Source: DATDSR01 sp036517855 (lineage in GTDB: Bacteria > Patescibacteriota > Minisyncoccia > Phycocordibacterales > DATDSR01). From it: a stretch of 50,140 nt of DNA. A program made the position numbers and the translations under genes. How positions within the stretch are numbered: position 1 is the stretch's first letter; the number at the start of each line of letters is the position of its first letter. The stretch is from contig DATDSR010000021.1 in assembly GCA_036517855.1 (NCBI GenBank), positions 1-50,140 on the forward strand. The letters run 5' to 3'. Under the pieces are notes generated by a model. It did no database searches. It was not told the DNA's origin and saw nothing but the letters and a program-made list of their open reading frames with translations. Positions 23,133 through 32,329 of the stretch are shown here, in pieces.

Positions 23133-26100
23133 ATGGCAGATAACAAGACAAATAAAGATATAAAATCAGACGTGGCTAAGCGCGAGGAGGAGACTCTGCG
23201 CTTTTGGCAAGAGAAAGGCATATTTGAAGCCACTTTGTCAAATAGACAAGGCAAACCCGAGTTTGTCTTCTACGATGGGCCGCCTTTCGCAACCGGTTTG
23301 CCTCATACGGGATCATTGCTCTCTTCGGTCATAAAAGATGTTATCCCGCGCTATAAAACAATGCGCGGTTTCTATGTGCGTCGCCGTTGGGGTTGGGATA
23401 CCCACGGTCTACCTATCGAGAATATGGTTGAGAAGGATTTGGGTTTGAAGAGTAAGAAGGATATCGAGGCGATGGGCATCGAGAAGTTCAACGAGCTTTG
23501 TCGTGCCCAAGTGCTTGAATATGTGAATGATTGGAAGCGCTACATTGACCGCATTGGTCGCTGGGTAGACTTCGACAACTCATACAAAACGATGGATGCC
23601 ACTTACACAGAGAGTGTGTGGTGGGCGCTTAAGCAAATGCACGAAAAAGGTTTGCTCTATGAAGGGCGCAAGGTACTTATGTATTGTCCGCACTGTGAGA
23701 CGCCATTGGCCAAAGCCGAGATAGCGATGGATAACAGCTACAAGGATGTAACCGAAGAAGCCGTGACTGTTAAATTTAAATTGCAAATTGCAAATTCAAA
23801 ACATTTCAACATTGCAGATACGCCCACGTATCTGCTGGCCTGGACCACTACGCCGTGGACTCTGCCCGCAAATGTAGCTTTGGCTGTCGGGCCTGAAATT
23901 GAATACTCACTGGTATCCCTCCCCGAACCCTCCCTTAATTTAAGGGAGGGCAGGGTGGGATATGTAGTCGCCTCTGCCCTTGTCCCCAAAATCTTTGGCG
24001 AAAATATAAAAATAGAGAAAACTTTCTTTGGCAAAGAGCTGGAGGGACTTGAATATGAGCCTCTCTATGAACTTGATGCGGTGAAGAAAACTGGCAAGCG
24101 CTCGCACTACGTTGCCCTTGCAGATTTTGTGAACACGGAGGATGGGACGGGCATAGTGCATACGGCTGTTATATATGGCGAGGATGACTATCAGTTGGGG
24201 CTCAAACAGGATTTGCCCATGGTGCCACTCTTAAATCCAAACGGTACTTATAATAACGATGCGCCCGAGTTTCTGCGTGGGCAATATATAAAGAAAGCCG
24301 ACAAGATGGTTATTGAGGACCTCGAGAGGCCGGAGCGAAATCTTTTATTCGCAAAAGCGCCCAACACTCACAGCTATCCGCATTGCTATCGATGTGGCAC
24401 AGCCCTCATATATAACGCCCTCTCAAGTTGGTTTATAAATATCCAAAAGATTAAGGCGCGGATGTTAGAGCTTAACGAAAATATTAATTGGGTGCCAGAG
24501 CACTTAAAGCACGGCCGTTTTAAAAACATCGTGGAGAGTGCCCCCGACTGGACAATCTCACGCAATCGTTATTGGGCCAGCCCTTTGCCGATATGGAAGT
24601 GCGCCGAGTGTAAAAAAGTTGAAGTGGTTGGCTCGCTGGAGGAGCTTAGCGGCAAGGCGGCTAAGTCGGGAAACACATATCTCTTAATGCGGCACGGTGA
24701 GTCGGTGTCTAATTTGGGAGAGTTGATAGACGCGATACCAGGCGGTTCTGGTGATGTGCTGACAGAGAGAGGCAAAGAGCAAGTCACTAAAAGTGCAATT
24801 AAGTTGAGCAAAGTGGATTACATATTCCACTCACCTTTCAATCGTTCCAAGCAAAGCGCGCAGATTGCAGCGCAAGTTCTTGGAGTTTCGCCAGAGAATA
24901 TTGTAGAAGACGATCGTGTAGGTGAGTACCAGGCACCTGGTTGGGAGGGTCGTACATGGTCGCAACTATGGGCAGAAGTTTCAAATGCGAGAGATAATCT
25001 TCCACATACACTAGGTCGTATGTTTTCTTTCCTGGGAGGAATTGATAACAAGTATCGCGGCAAAAAAATTCTTGTGATCTCTCACGGTCTGCCAATTTGT
25101 CTGTTGATGGGGATTGATCGAGAACTCGCCAATGCAGAAGTAAACGAGTTCAAATACATACCAACCCCGCGCAACGCTCGCGGAGAGCTCGACTTCCATC
25201 GGCCATACATAGATGAGATAAAACTCAAGTGCCCTTGTGGTGGCGAGATGGTAAGGATACCTGAAGTGGTGGACTGTTGGGTAGAGTCCGGCTCGATGCC
25301 TTTTGCCGAGTATCATTACCCGTTTGAAAACAAGAGCGAGTTTGAGAAGCGTAGCCCAGGAGATTTCATAGCTGAATATGTGGGTCAAACACGCACGTGG
25401 TTTTATTATTTGCACACCCTTTCAACTTTGCTATTCGGCCATGAAGCATTTAAGAATGTTGTTGTGACTGGTAATATCCTTGCCGCCGATGGGGGCAAGA
25501 TGAGCAAGAGCAAGGGTAATTACACCGATCCACTTGAACTCATAGCCCGCTACGGCGCGGACGCCTATCGTTACCACTTGATGACAAGTGTGGTAATGGC
25601 TGCTGAGGACTTCAACTTTACCGACGATGGAGTGAAGGAAGTGCAGCAGCGTCTGGTGAACATCCTTTGGAACTCACTCCAGTTTTACCTAATGTACGCA
25701 GGAGAAACTCAAAAGGCAAAAGGCAAAGGTCAAAATTACAATTCAAAATCTGAAAATGTTTTGGATAAGTGGATTCTCGCTCGCTTGGTCGAGCTGCACA
25801 AGGAAGTAACAGAGAATTTGGATAAATACGATACGATTAAAGCTGGTCGCCCAATAAAAGATTTCGTCACCGATTTTTCAACCTGGTACATCCGCCGCTC
25901 ACGCGATCGCTTCAAGAGTGATGACGTGGCAGATAGGGAAGCGGCAATCGGCACAACCCGCTTTGTGCTCCTCGAACTCTCTAAACTCATAGCTCCCTTT
26001 ATGCCCTTCCTCGCCGAGCAAATCTACAAAGCCGTCGGCGGCCCACTCGATTCAGTCCACCTCGAAAACTGGAGTGAATTTAAGGTTGAGGAAGAACATT

Positions 26101-26576
26101 CCAACATTCTTAAGAACATGAGAGTGTCACGTGAGGTGGTAACCCTTGCGCTTGATGCACGTTCGGCCGCGAACATAAAAGTGAGACAGCCTCTGCAGTA
26201 TTTAAGATATCAAACAAACAAACTCGAGGCAGAATACGAAAAGATAATCGCGGACGAAGTAAACGTAAAGGAAGCCAAGCATACAGAGGAAATTCGTGAG
26301 CAAGACGGTCGGGTGATTAAAGAATCAAATGGTGTGCGCGTTGGCCTTAACATAGAAATCACCCCAGAACTCAAACTCGAAGGCGATATGCGTGATTTAG
26401 TGCGCCAAATTCAAGAAAAGCGCAAAGAAATGGGCCTTGCTCCCGGCGACAAAATCACTGTCACCTTGCCCCAATCACTGAGCGACCTGGTCGCTAAGTA
26501 TGAGGCAGAAATCAAAAAAGCCGTCCACGCCAATGGTTTGACCATGGGCGACGAACTTAAAATAGAAAAAGCATGA
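23133..26576 (+). CDS. ileS: Isoleucyl-tRNA synthetase with inserted histidine-phosphatase domain
   Basis: 1147 residues. Class I synthetase: HIGH variant HTGS at 58-61 (PPFATGLPHTGS), KMSKS in GGKMSKSKGN near 789, and the WVESGSMPFAEYHYPFEN block near 712. It is of the long eukaryote-like type, with a C-terminal anticodon domain. A zinc ribbon begins CAEC near 488. About residues 510-690 are a complete histidine-phosphatase (phosphoglycerate-mutase-like) domain: LLMRHGES (H521), LTERGKEQ, FHSPFNRSKQSAQIAAQ and VISHGLPI (H651). Synthetase sequence then resumes at HRPYIDEIKLKCPCGGEM. The insertion thus splits the zinc ribbon inside the catalytic body. In-frame repeats: 23769-23816, 23928-23950 (CCCTCCC...GGGAGGG palindrome) and 25709-25760. 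The hydrolase gene overlaps its end by 4 nt. Confidence 0.97.
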   Translation: MADNKTNKDIKSDVAKREEETLRFWQEKGIFEATLSNRQGKPEFVFYDGPPFATGLPHTGSLLSSVIKDVIPRYKTMRGFYVRRRWGWDTHGLPIENMVEKDLGLKSKKDIEAMGIEKFNELCRAQVLEYVNDWKRYIDRIGRWVDFDNSYKTMDATYTESVWWALKQMHEKGLLYEGRKVLMYCPHCETPLAKAEIAMDNSYKDVTEEAVTVKFKLQIANSKHFNIADTPTYLLAWTTTPWTLPANVALAVGPEIEYSLVSLPEPSLNLREGRVGYVVASALVPKIFGENIKIEKTFFGKELEGLEYEPLYELDAVKKTGKRSHYVALADFVNTEDGTGIVHTAVIYGEDDYQLGLKQDLPMVPLLNPNGTYNNDAPEFLRGQYIKKADKMVIEDLERPERNLLFAKAPNTHSYPHCYRCGTALIYNALSSWFINIQKIKARMLELNENINWVPEHLKHGRFKNIVESAPDWTISRNRYWASPLPIWKCAECKKVEVVGSLEELSGKAAKSGNTYLLMRHGESVSNLGELIDAIPGGSGDVLTERGKEQVTKSAIKLSKVDYIFHSPFNRSKQSAQIAAQVLGVSPENIVEDDRVGEYQAPGWEGRTWSQLWAEVSNARDNLPHTLGRMFSFLGGIDNKYRGKKILVISHGLPICLLMGIDRELANAEVNEFKYIPTPRNARGELDFHRPYIDEIKLKCPCGGEMVRIPEVVDCWVESGSMPFAEYHYPFENKSEFEKRSPGDFIAEYVGQTRTWFYYLHTLSTLLFGHEAFKNVVVTGNILAADGGKMSKSKGNYTDPLELIARYGADAYRYHLMTSVVMAAEDFNFTDDGVKEVQQRLVNILWNSLQFYLMYAGETQKAKGKGQNYNSKSENVLDKWILARLVELHKEVTENLDKYDTIKAGRPIKDFVTDFSTWYIRRSRDRFKSDDVADREAAIGTTRFVLLELSKLIAPFMPFLAEQIYKAVGGPLDSVHLENWSEFKVEEEHSNILKNMRVSREVVTLALDARSAANIKVRQPLQYLRYQTNKLEAEYEKIIADEVNVKEAKHTEEIREQDGRVIKESNGVRVGLNIEITPELKLEGDMRDLVRQIQEKRKEMGLAPGDKITVTLPQSLSDLVAKYEAEIKKAVHANGLTMGDELKIEKA

Positions 26577-27139
26577 AGCGTGCAATCGTTGTGCATCAAT
26601 GGGGAGCTAATCCGAGTCGTGATTGGCACCCCTGGTTGAAGGGGCAGCTGGAGGAGAAAGGTTTCGAGGTTCTTGTGCCCGAAATGCCGGATACTGACGC
26701 ACCAGAGATAGACAAATGGGTTGGGCGGTTAGCTGAAGTGGTTGGCAAAGCCAGTAAAGATACGATTTTGATTGGCCATTCGGTTGGTTGTCAAACAATA
26801 TTACGTTATCTGCAAACTCTTGGGACGGGGGAGAGGGTTAATAAAGTAGTATTGGTCGCTCCATGGCTCGAGCTTTCGTCAGAAGTTATGCAAGAGCCAG
26901 CCTACGGACCCCTGGCCAAATCTTGGTTGGAAACGCCTATTGATTGGGACAAGGTCAAACAGCATTCTGATTCCTTCACCTGCTTCTTTTCCAAAGACGA
27001 TCCATATGTACCGATTGCCAATGCAGAAATTTTCGGCAAGCTACTGGGTGCTAAAATAATAATCGAAGATGATATGGGCCACTACGAAGATGACAGCAAT
27101 GTCAAAGAAGTCCCTCAAGTTTTGAAAGAAATAATCTGA
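26573..27139 (+). CDS. RBBP9/YdeN-type alpha/beta hydrolase
   Basis: 188 residues, the usual length for this serine hydrolase family. AIVVHQWGANPSRDWHPWL at the N terminus, nucleophile in ILIGHSVGCQT (Ser of G-H-S-V-G), the acid in FFSKDDPYVP, and the catalytic His in DMGHYEDDS. Natural substrate unknown. The ATGA overlap with ileS and the 1-nt overlap with recO (TGATG) place it in one operon. Confidence 0.9.
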   Translation: MKRAIVVHQWGANPSRDWHPWLKGQLEEKGFEVLVPEMPDTDAPEIDKWVGRLAEVVGKASKDTILIGHSVGCQTILRYLQTLGTGERVNKVVLVAPWLELSSEVMQEPAYGPLAKSWLETPIDWDKVKQHSDSFTCFFSKDDPYVPIANAEIFGKLLGAKIIIEDDMGHYEDDSNVKEVPQVLKEII

Positions 27140-27612
27140 TGGCAGAACGGGTAATTACAACTGAAGCTTTGGTGGTGGGGTCGCGGCCGAGTGGGGAGGC
27201 AAGCTTAGTACTTACCCTATTCACGCGGGAGATGGGGTTGGTGCAGGCTTATGCTCGCGGGGTGCGTTTGCACAAGGCCAAGTTGCGATATCACGTGCAG
27301 GATTATTCTTTTGCCAATGTCACACTAGTGCCTGGAGTTGAGTATTGGCGCCTCATTGGTGCCATTCCCTCGAGTATTGGCGTTAATCAAGCCACAACCT
27401 ACTTAGCTCAGGCATCGGGGCTCATAAATCGCTTTATGGGTTTGCACCAGGCGCATCCGGAGATATTTGACTTACTTGATGGTTGTGAAGGTGATTCACA
27501 GCGTTTCTCGTTGGGGATGCTTGACCATTTGGGTTATGTGGGTGTGGAAGCACGTTCGCCTGTGCACGCCACAGCTCTCATTGAGCGGGCGTATCGCGAG
27601 AGCCACCTTTAG
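27139..27612 (+). CDS. recO: DNA repair protein RecO, short form
   Basis: 157 residues against about 240 for typical RecO. The N-terminal OB-fold is clear: TTEALVVGSRPSGEASLVLTLFTREMGLV, then YARGVRLHKAKLRYHVQDYS. A helical part follows, but the C-terminal zinc-finger region is missing or minimal. RecO loads RecA onto SSB-coated DNA in the RecFOR pathway. A short RecO is common in CPR genomes. It closes the ileS-hydrolase-recO run; a hairpin follows the stop. Confidence 0.85.
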   Translation: MAERVITTEALVVGSRPSGEASLVLTLFTREMGLVQAYARGVRLHKAKLRYHVQDYSFANVTLVPGVEYWRLIGAIPSSIGVNQATTYLAQASGLINRFMGLHQAHPEIFDLLDGCEGDSQRFSLGMLDHLGYVGVEARSPVHATALIERAYRESHL

Positions 27613-27643
27613 CCCCGACCGAGGCGTCGGGGTGTGTTATAAT
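27613..27643 (+). promoter_or_regulatory. Hairpin plus extended -10 promoter, leaderless start
   Basis: CCCCGAC (loop CGAGGC) GTCGGGG lies just after the recO stop. TGTTATAAT (27635-27643) is a perfect extended -10 ending 6 nt before the ATG at 27650. Confidence 0.65.
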
Positions 27644-27649
27644 TTGCCA

Positions 27650-29560
27650 ATGCCTCCAGAGGGAAGTCAGAATTTAATAGATAGGATGAAAGAGCGTCTA
27701 TACAGACGTGGTGCATTTAAGGCAGATGTGTCACGTTCCAAATTTTCCCAAGCGCGCGACGATGTACCCACAGCTTTCACCCCATCCGAAGATACAAGTG
27801 GCAGTGGCATGCTAACACCTAAGTTACTAAAAAAATTACTTATCTTCGCAACTGCCTTTTTCGTGATGGCTGTAATGGCCGCGATATACATTGTGTGGTC
27901 TGGCTCAAATGTGGTCTCTTCTAGTAACCTCGACATTGCTCTTAAGGGCCCGGTTTCGATTAAAGCTGGCGAAGAGCTCTCGCTCGGTGTTATCATTTCC
28001 AACAATAACAGTATAAATCTTGAGGGTGCTGATTTGCTGGTGACTTTTCCCCCAGGCACACGTACCCCAGGTAATCTTGAGCAAGAGCAGCAACATTACC
28101 GCAAAGACCTTGGTGTCATTACACAAGGGCAAGTGCGCAACGAGAGGATTAAGGCCGTCTTGTTCGGTCCTGCTGGGAGCACCCAAGATATCAAGATCGT
28201 ATTGGAATATCGGACGGCTGGTAGCAATGCGATTTTTGAAAAAACCGTTACTTACAAAGCGAATATAAGTTCGGCTCCACTCGACATTGTTCTTGTTATG
28301 CCAGATGAGGTCACGGCCGGTGGCCAGATCGATTTATCATTTGATCTCTCAACGGGCAGTGCCGAGGGGCTCTCGGGTGTTCTCTTGCAACTTACGTACC
28401 CGTCAGGCTTTAAGTTCGTCTCGGCTACCCCTAAACCAGTTGCAGGTAACAATGTGTGGGGTATCGGCACTTTGAGCTCGCACGCTCCAAGGCATATTAG
28501 CGTTTCGGGTATACTCGACGGTCAGGATGGGGAAGAGAAGCTCTTCAAAGCTTTGGCCGGCTCCGCCTCTGCCCAATCAGAAAGCAAAGTGGGGGTGCCT
28601 TATGCTAGCGCTTTGCACACTGTTAGTATGCGCAAATCGTTTGTCGGTCTATCGTCCACCCTAAACGGTGAAGCAGGGGCGGAACTTGTAGCAAATCCTG
28701 CCACCACAATCCGTGGCGACATAACCTGGGTCAATAATTTGCCTGATAAGATACAAGATGCGCAAGTGCACGTAAGTTTCGCTGGCAGCGCTTTCGATCA
28801 GGCGAGTGTAGTACCGGGTAATGGCGCGTATGCTTCGATTAATAATACGATTGAGTGGAAGCAACAACACGAACAAAGCCTCGGCATTATTGATGCCGGC
28901 GGTACCTCGCATGTTAATTTTGACTTCAACACACTGCCAGTATCGGCTCTCACAAATTCGGATGCCAAGAATCCCTATGTTGACCTCACAATTACGTTTG
29001 ACGGTACGCGCGTGATAAACGGAGCGCCTGGCTCGTCCGTTCATGCGAGAGTTACCAAGCGCGTCAAAGTTAATTCCAAACTCGACTTGGTGACCCGAGC
29101 GGTTTACTCAAGTGGCCCCTTCTTAAACACGGGCCCACTACCACCCAAGGCCAATGTGGAGACTACCTACACCGTGCTCTGGTCGGCGGTCAACACCTCT
29201 AATGAGGTCGACAATCTTACCGTCACAGCCGTGCTCCCCAGCCACTCTCGCTTTGCGAACAACATATCACCAGCCGCCGCCAATCTAAAGTATGATCCAA
29301 CCCGTGGCACCATTACGTGGAACATTGGTCGCTTGCCTGCGGGCAACTTGGGTGCGCCAGGTGCGGAGGTTGCCTTTCAGATTGCCCTCCTGCCTTCCGT
29401 AACCCAGGTGGGTCAGACCTTGCCCCTTGTCACCAACATGGCGGCCCAAGGCACCGACCTCTTTACAGGCACGACCTTGCAGGATAGTGTAAACCTCATA
29501 GATATGCGCGTATCCACTGACCCCAACTTCCAAGAGGAGTGGGCCAGGGTCTCACAGTAA
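27650..29560 (+). CDS. Membrane-anchored DUF11-type surface protein
   Basis: 636 residues: a polar cytoplasmic N terminus of about 60 residues, one transmembrane helix (about 62-83, KLLIFATAFFVMAVMAAIYIV), then a large extracellular region of repeated beta-sandwich modules. Typical DUF11 phrases are ISNNNSINLEGADLLVTFPPG and, near the C terminus, TYTVLWSAVNTSNEVDNLTV, AVLPSHSRFANN and WNIGRLPAG. The ATG at 27650 is chosen because an extended -10 ends 6 nt upstream; a longer frame enters recO and has no support. The glyS ATG lies 2 nt after its stop. Probably a cell-surface structural protein. Confidence 0.8.
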   Translation: MPPEGSQNLIDRMKERLYRRGAFKADVSRSKFSQARDDVPTAFTPSEDTSGSGMLTPKLLKKLLIFATAFFVMAVMAAIYIVWSGSNVVSSSNLDIALKGPVSIKAGEELSLGVIISNNNSINLEGADLLVTFPPGTRTPGNLEQEQQHYRKDLGVITQGQVRNERIKAVLFGPAGSTQDIKIVLEYRTAGSNAIFEKTVTYKANISSAPLDIVLVMPDEVTAGGQIDLSFDLSTGSAEGLSGVLLQLTYPSGFKFVSATPKPVAGNNVWGIGTLSSHAPRHISVSGILDGQDGEEKLFKALAGSASAQSESKVGVPYASALHTVSMRKSFVGLSSTLNGEAGAELVANPATTIRGDITWVNNLPDKIQDAQVHVSFAGSAFDQASVVPGNGAYASINNTIEWKQQHEQSLGIIDAGGTSHVNFDFNTLPVSALTNSDAKNPYVDLTITFDGTRVINGAPGSSVHARVTKRVKVNSKLDLVTRAVYSSGPFLNTGPLPPKANVETTYTVLWSAVNTSNEVDNLTVTAVLPSHSRFANNISPAAANLKYDPTRGTITWNIGRLPAGNLGAPGAEVAFQIALLPSVTQVGQTLPLVTNMAAQGTDLFTGTTLQDSVNLIDMRVSTDPNFQEEWARVSQ

Positions 29561-29561
29561 A

Positions 29562-30893
29562 ATGGAAAAAGAAAACAACAAACTCGAGAAGATAGTTGCC
29601 CTCTGCAAGAGGAGAGGCTTCGTCTTTCAAGGTTCCGAAATCTATGGTGGCTTGGCAGGTACTTGGGACTTTGGCCACCTTGGCTCTAAACTCTCACACA
29701 ATATCAAGGAGTTGTGGTGGAACAGGTTTGTTGAAAGTCGGGACGACATGTACGGCCTCGAGGCAAGTTCTATGATGCCCGAGAGCGTGTGGAAGGCGAG
29801 TGGTCACTTGGGAGAAGGATTTACTGATCCGATGATTGAGTGTACTAAATGTAAACGTAGATTTAGAGCGGACCACCTGGAAGACAAAGTTAAATGTCCC
29901 GAATGCGGGGGCAAACTTGGTGAAGAAAGGAAATTCAACACCATGTTCCCTGTCTCAGTTGGTAGCGCGGCCGGCTCCGCGAACACCGCCTATTTGCGGG
30001 GAGAATTGGCCCAGGCAATGTTTGTAAACTTTCGTAACTACATGGATACCGAGAGACCGAAGTTGCCGTTCGGTATCGCACAGATTGGAAGAGCGTATCG
30101 CAACGAGATTGCCGCGCGAGATTTTATCTTCCGTGTGCGTGAATGGAATTTGGCTGAGTTTGAGTATTTCGTGCGGGAGAAAGATTGGGAGGAGACCTTT
30201 GAAATGTGGCGCAAAGAAATGTGGGCCTGGATAGAGGAGGTAGGTATCGATAAAGACAAAGTACACGAGCTGGAGGTTGCTCCGGAAGACCGCGCCCATT
30301 ACTCCAAGCGTACTGTAGACTTTGAGTACGATTTCTCATTTGGCCGCAAGGAGCTTTATGGCCTGGCGTATAGGACTGATTTTGATCTTTCCAACCACGC
30401 TAAACACTCTGGTGTGGATATGAGTTACGCAGATCAGGAAGCAGGAGAGAAGTTTGTCCCGCATGTCATAGAACCTACCTTTGGTTTAGGAAGGACCATG
30501 TTGGCCATACTAGATAGTGCATTTACCGAGGATGAGCTTGGGGGTGAACCTCGCACATACCTCAAACTTTCGTCCAAGATCGCCCCAGTTAAAGCAGCCG
30601 TGTTTCCATTGCTCAAGAATAAACCCGAACTGGTTGAGAAAGCTCGGGAGGTTTATAAAATGCTGAAGAAGGAGATTCCACAGGTGGTGTGGGATGACAA
30701 CGGCAACATAGGCAAACGCTACCGCCGCCAAGACGAAATCGGCACCCCATTTTGTATCACTATTGACTTCGACACCCTCGGCGAAAAACCCGAACTCAAA
30801 GACACTGTGACATTACGTCACCGTGACACCGGCGAGCAGGAGCGTTTGCTACTGTCCGAGCTGGCTAATTTCATTTCCGAAAAAATAAAATGA
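29562..30893 (+). CDS. glyS: Glycyl-tRNA synthetase (single-chain alpha2 type)
   Basis: 443 residues, class II. Motif region FQGSEIYGGLAGTWDFGHLG near the N terminus, SGHLGEGFTDPMIECTKC with a zinc-like CTKC...CPEC knuckle (about 88-110), the AQAMFVNFRNYMDTERPKLPFG core, motif 2 FRVREWNLAEFEYFV, and motif 3 EPTFGLGRTMLAIL. The C-terminal anticodon domain begins near residue 345 (IAPVKAAVFPLLKN). It charges tRNA-Gly. It overlaps the MBL gene by 4 nt (ATGA). Confidence 0.97.
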   Translation: MEKENNKLEKIVALCKRRGFVFQGSEIYGGLAGTWDFGHLGSKLSHNIKELWWNRFVESRDDMYGLEASSMMPESVWKASGHLGEGFTDPMIECTKCKRRFRADHLEDKVKCPECGGKLGEERKFNTMFPVSVGSAAGSANTAYLRGELAQAMFVNFRNYMDTERPKLPFGIAQIGRAYRNEIAARDFIFRVREWNLAEFEYFVREKDWEETFEMWRKEMWAWIEEVGIDKDKVHELEVAPEDRAHYSKRTVDFEYDFSFGRKELYGLAYRTDFDLSNHAKHSGVDMSYADQEAGEKFVPHVIEPTFGLGRTMLAILDSAFTEDELGGEPRTYLKLSSKIAPVKAAVFPLLKNKPELVEKAREVYKMLKKEIPQVVWDDNGNIGKRYRRQDEIGTPFCITIDFDTLGEKPELKDTVTLRHRDTGEQERLLLSELANFISEKIK

Positions 30894-31678
30894 GTCGTGA
30901 ACTTGTTTTTCTCGGTACTGGCAATGGTATGCCCAAGAGATCAAGCTGTAGTTCTATTTTGTTAAGAGATGGTACGCAAAATTTACTTATTGATACGGGT
31001 GGTGGTCAAGACCTTGTCCGTAACTTATTTGCTGCTGGTATTGACCCGAAGAGTATCTCCGATGTTTTTATCAGTCACTATGATAGTGACCACATATTGG
31101 GCATTGTGCCCCTAGTTAGAACATTCAACCGTGGCGGAAGAAATCATACTATACATTGTTCGGCGGATGTTAAAAAGGCCGTGGATTCATTGTTTCAGTA
31201 TGTTGCAGCCGACCATCACAAGGAGATGGGTGACAGATTGACAGTGAATGTGGCTAACGATCGTTCCAAAGTTAAGATTGGGAATTGGGCAGTTACCTTC
31301 TTTGATATAAAGAGCCCGGATGGTAGCCCGCAACTCGGTTTGGTTGTGGAATTTGCAGAGGGGAAGAAACTTGTTTTTCTTGGAGATGAGCCCATGCGTA
31401 ACCATTATCTTGACTTGGTGCAAGGTGCAGACGTTATGATTCACGATGCCTTTTGTCTTGCGAGGGACGAAGCCAAGTTCGAGCCACATCCGAAGAACCA
31501 TAGCACGGTGGCTGAAGCTGCAATGAATGCGGTGCAAGCTGGCACGAAGAGCCTGCTGTTGTTCCACATGGAAGATGACACACTAGCTACGCGTAAAGAG
31601 GAGTACGCAAAAGAAGCCAAGGCCTACTTTCAAGGTGAGGTCTTTGTGCCTATCGATTTAGATGTGTATACTTTCTGA
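30890..31678 (+). CDS. Metallo-beta-lactamase-fold hydrolase, RNase Z-like
   Basis: 262 residues. The N-terminal FLGTGNGMPKRSSCSSIL and LLIDTGGGQDLVRNL are RNase Z/arylsulfatase-like. The metal motif reads SHYDSDH, so the usual H-x-H-x-D-H has Asp in place of the second His. Later ligands are in VFLGDEPM and the C-terminal LLLFHM. Activity could be tRNA 3' processing or another phosphodiester/ester hydrolysis; the altered motif makes the assignment uncertain. Coupled to glyS by an ATGA overlap and followed after 2 nt by a DUF3850 gene. Confidence 0.85.
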   Translation: MSRELVFLGTGNGMPKRSSCSSILLRDGTQNLLIDTGGGQDLVRNLFAAGIDPKSISDVFISHYDSDHILGIVPLVRTFNRGGRNHTIHCSADVKKAVDSLFQYVAADHHKEMGDRLTVNVANDRSKVKIGNWAVTFFDIKSPDGSPQLGLVVEFAEGKKLVFLGDEPMRNHYLDLVQGADVMIHDAFCLARDEAKFEPHPKNHSTVAEAAMNAVQAGTKSLLLFHMEDDTLATRKEEYAKEAKAYFQGEVFVPIDLDVYTF

Positions 31679-31680
31679 TT

Positions 31681-31941
31681 ATGAAAATAGAGAAGAAATG
31701 TTGGCCTGAATACTTCCAGAAAGTTGTTGATGGTACAAAGAAATTTGAACTACGCCTTGCTGATTGGGAGATAGCGGAGGGGGATACTTTGGTTCTAAAG
31801 GAGTGGGATCCTGAAAATAAGAGTTACACCGGAAGGGAGATTTCGAAAGTTGCCACTTGCGTGGTCAAGACCAAGGGGCAGAAATTCTGGTCTGAGGATG
31901 ATGTTGTCAGGCACGGATTCCAAGTAATAGGTTTTAAATAA
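31681..31941 (+). CDS. DUF3850 (ASCH/PUA-like) protein, copy A
   Basis: 86 residues with the DUF3850 pattern: KKCWPEYFQKVVDGTKKFELR, then EIAEGDTLVLKEWDPENK and YTGREISKVATCVV. ASCH/PUA-like domains bind RNA or modified nucleotides; the precise role is unknown. A paralogue with the same MKIEKKCWPE start lies one gene downstream (32326-32586), and a MazG-like gene sits between them with near-zero spacing, so the three probably act as a unit. Confidence 0.85.
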   Translation: MKIEKKCWPEYFQKVVDGTKKFELRLADWEIAEGDTLVLKEWDPENKSYTGREISKVATCVVKTKGQKFWSEDDVVRHGFQVIGFK

Positions 31942-31942
31942 T

Positions 31943-32329
31943 ATGAGAACAATCGAGAAATTAGTTTTGAAGCATCTTCGAGATCGGGGGTGGGACAAAC
32001 TGCGGCCTTCTGACCTTGCCAAGTCTATTAGTATTGAGGCGGCTGAGCTGCTTGAGCTCTTTCAGTGGGTGAGTGTGACACTTGAAGAGACAAAGAAGGA
32101 TAAAGGAAAGATTAAGGCAATCAAAAATGAGTTGGCCGATGTTTTAATATATTGCCTTGAGATGTCAGTGCTACTTGGTTTAGATACAGAAAAGATTGTA
32201 AAGACCAAACTTGCTTATGTGGCGAAAAAGTACCCGGCCAAACTTATGAAAAAGCGCCAAGTCGAGGCAGGGTCAGACTCTGACGTGTATTGGAAGATTA
32301 AGAAGGCTTATAGAATGAAAGGCTTATGA
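31943..32329 (+). CDS. MazG-like nucleotide pyrophosphohydrolase
   Basis: 128 residues, all-alpha NTP-PPase fold. The metal-binding EAAEL..LFQW motif is in SISIEAAELLELFQWVS, with the second E..D motif in KNELADVLIYCLEMS, as in the RS21-C6/dCTPase branch. It would hydrolyse (d)NTPs, perhaps damaged or non-canonical ones. It lies between two DUF3850 genes and overlaps the second by 4 nt. Confidence 0.9.
   Translation: MRTIEKLVLKHLRDRGWDKLRPSDLAKSISIEAAELLELFQWVSVTLEETKKDKGKIKAIKNELADVLIYCLEMSVLLGLDTEKIVKTKLAYVAKKYPAKLMKKRQVEAGSDSDVYWKIKKAYRMKGL

Noticed and set aside
27467..27649. N-terminal extension of the DUF11 protein overlapping recO
   Set aside because: No start signals; the extended -10 at 27635-27643 places the start at 27650.
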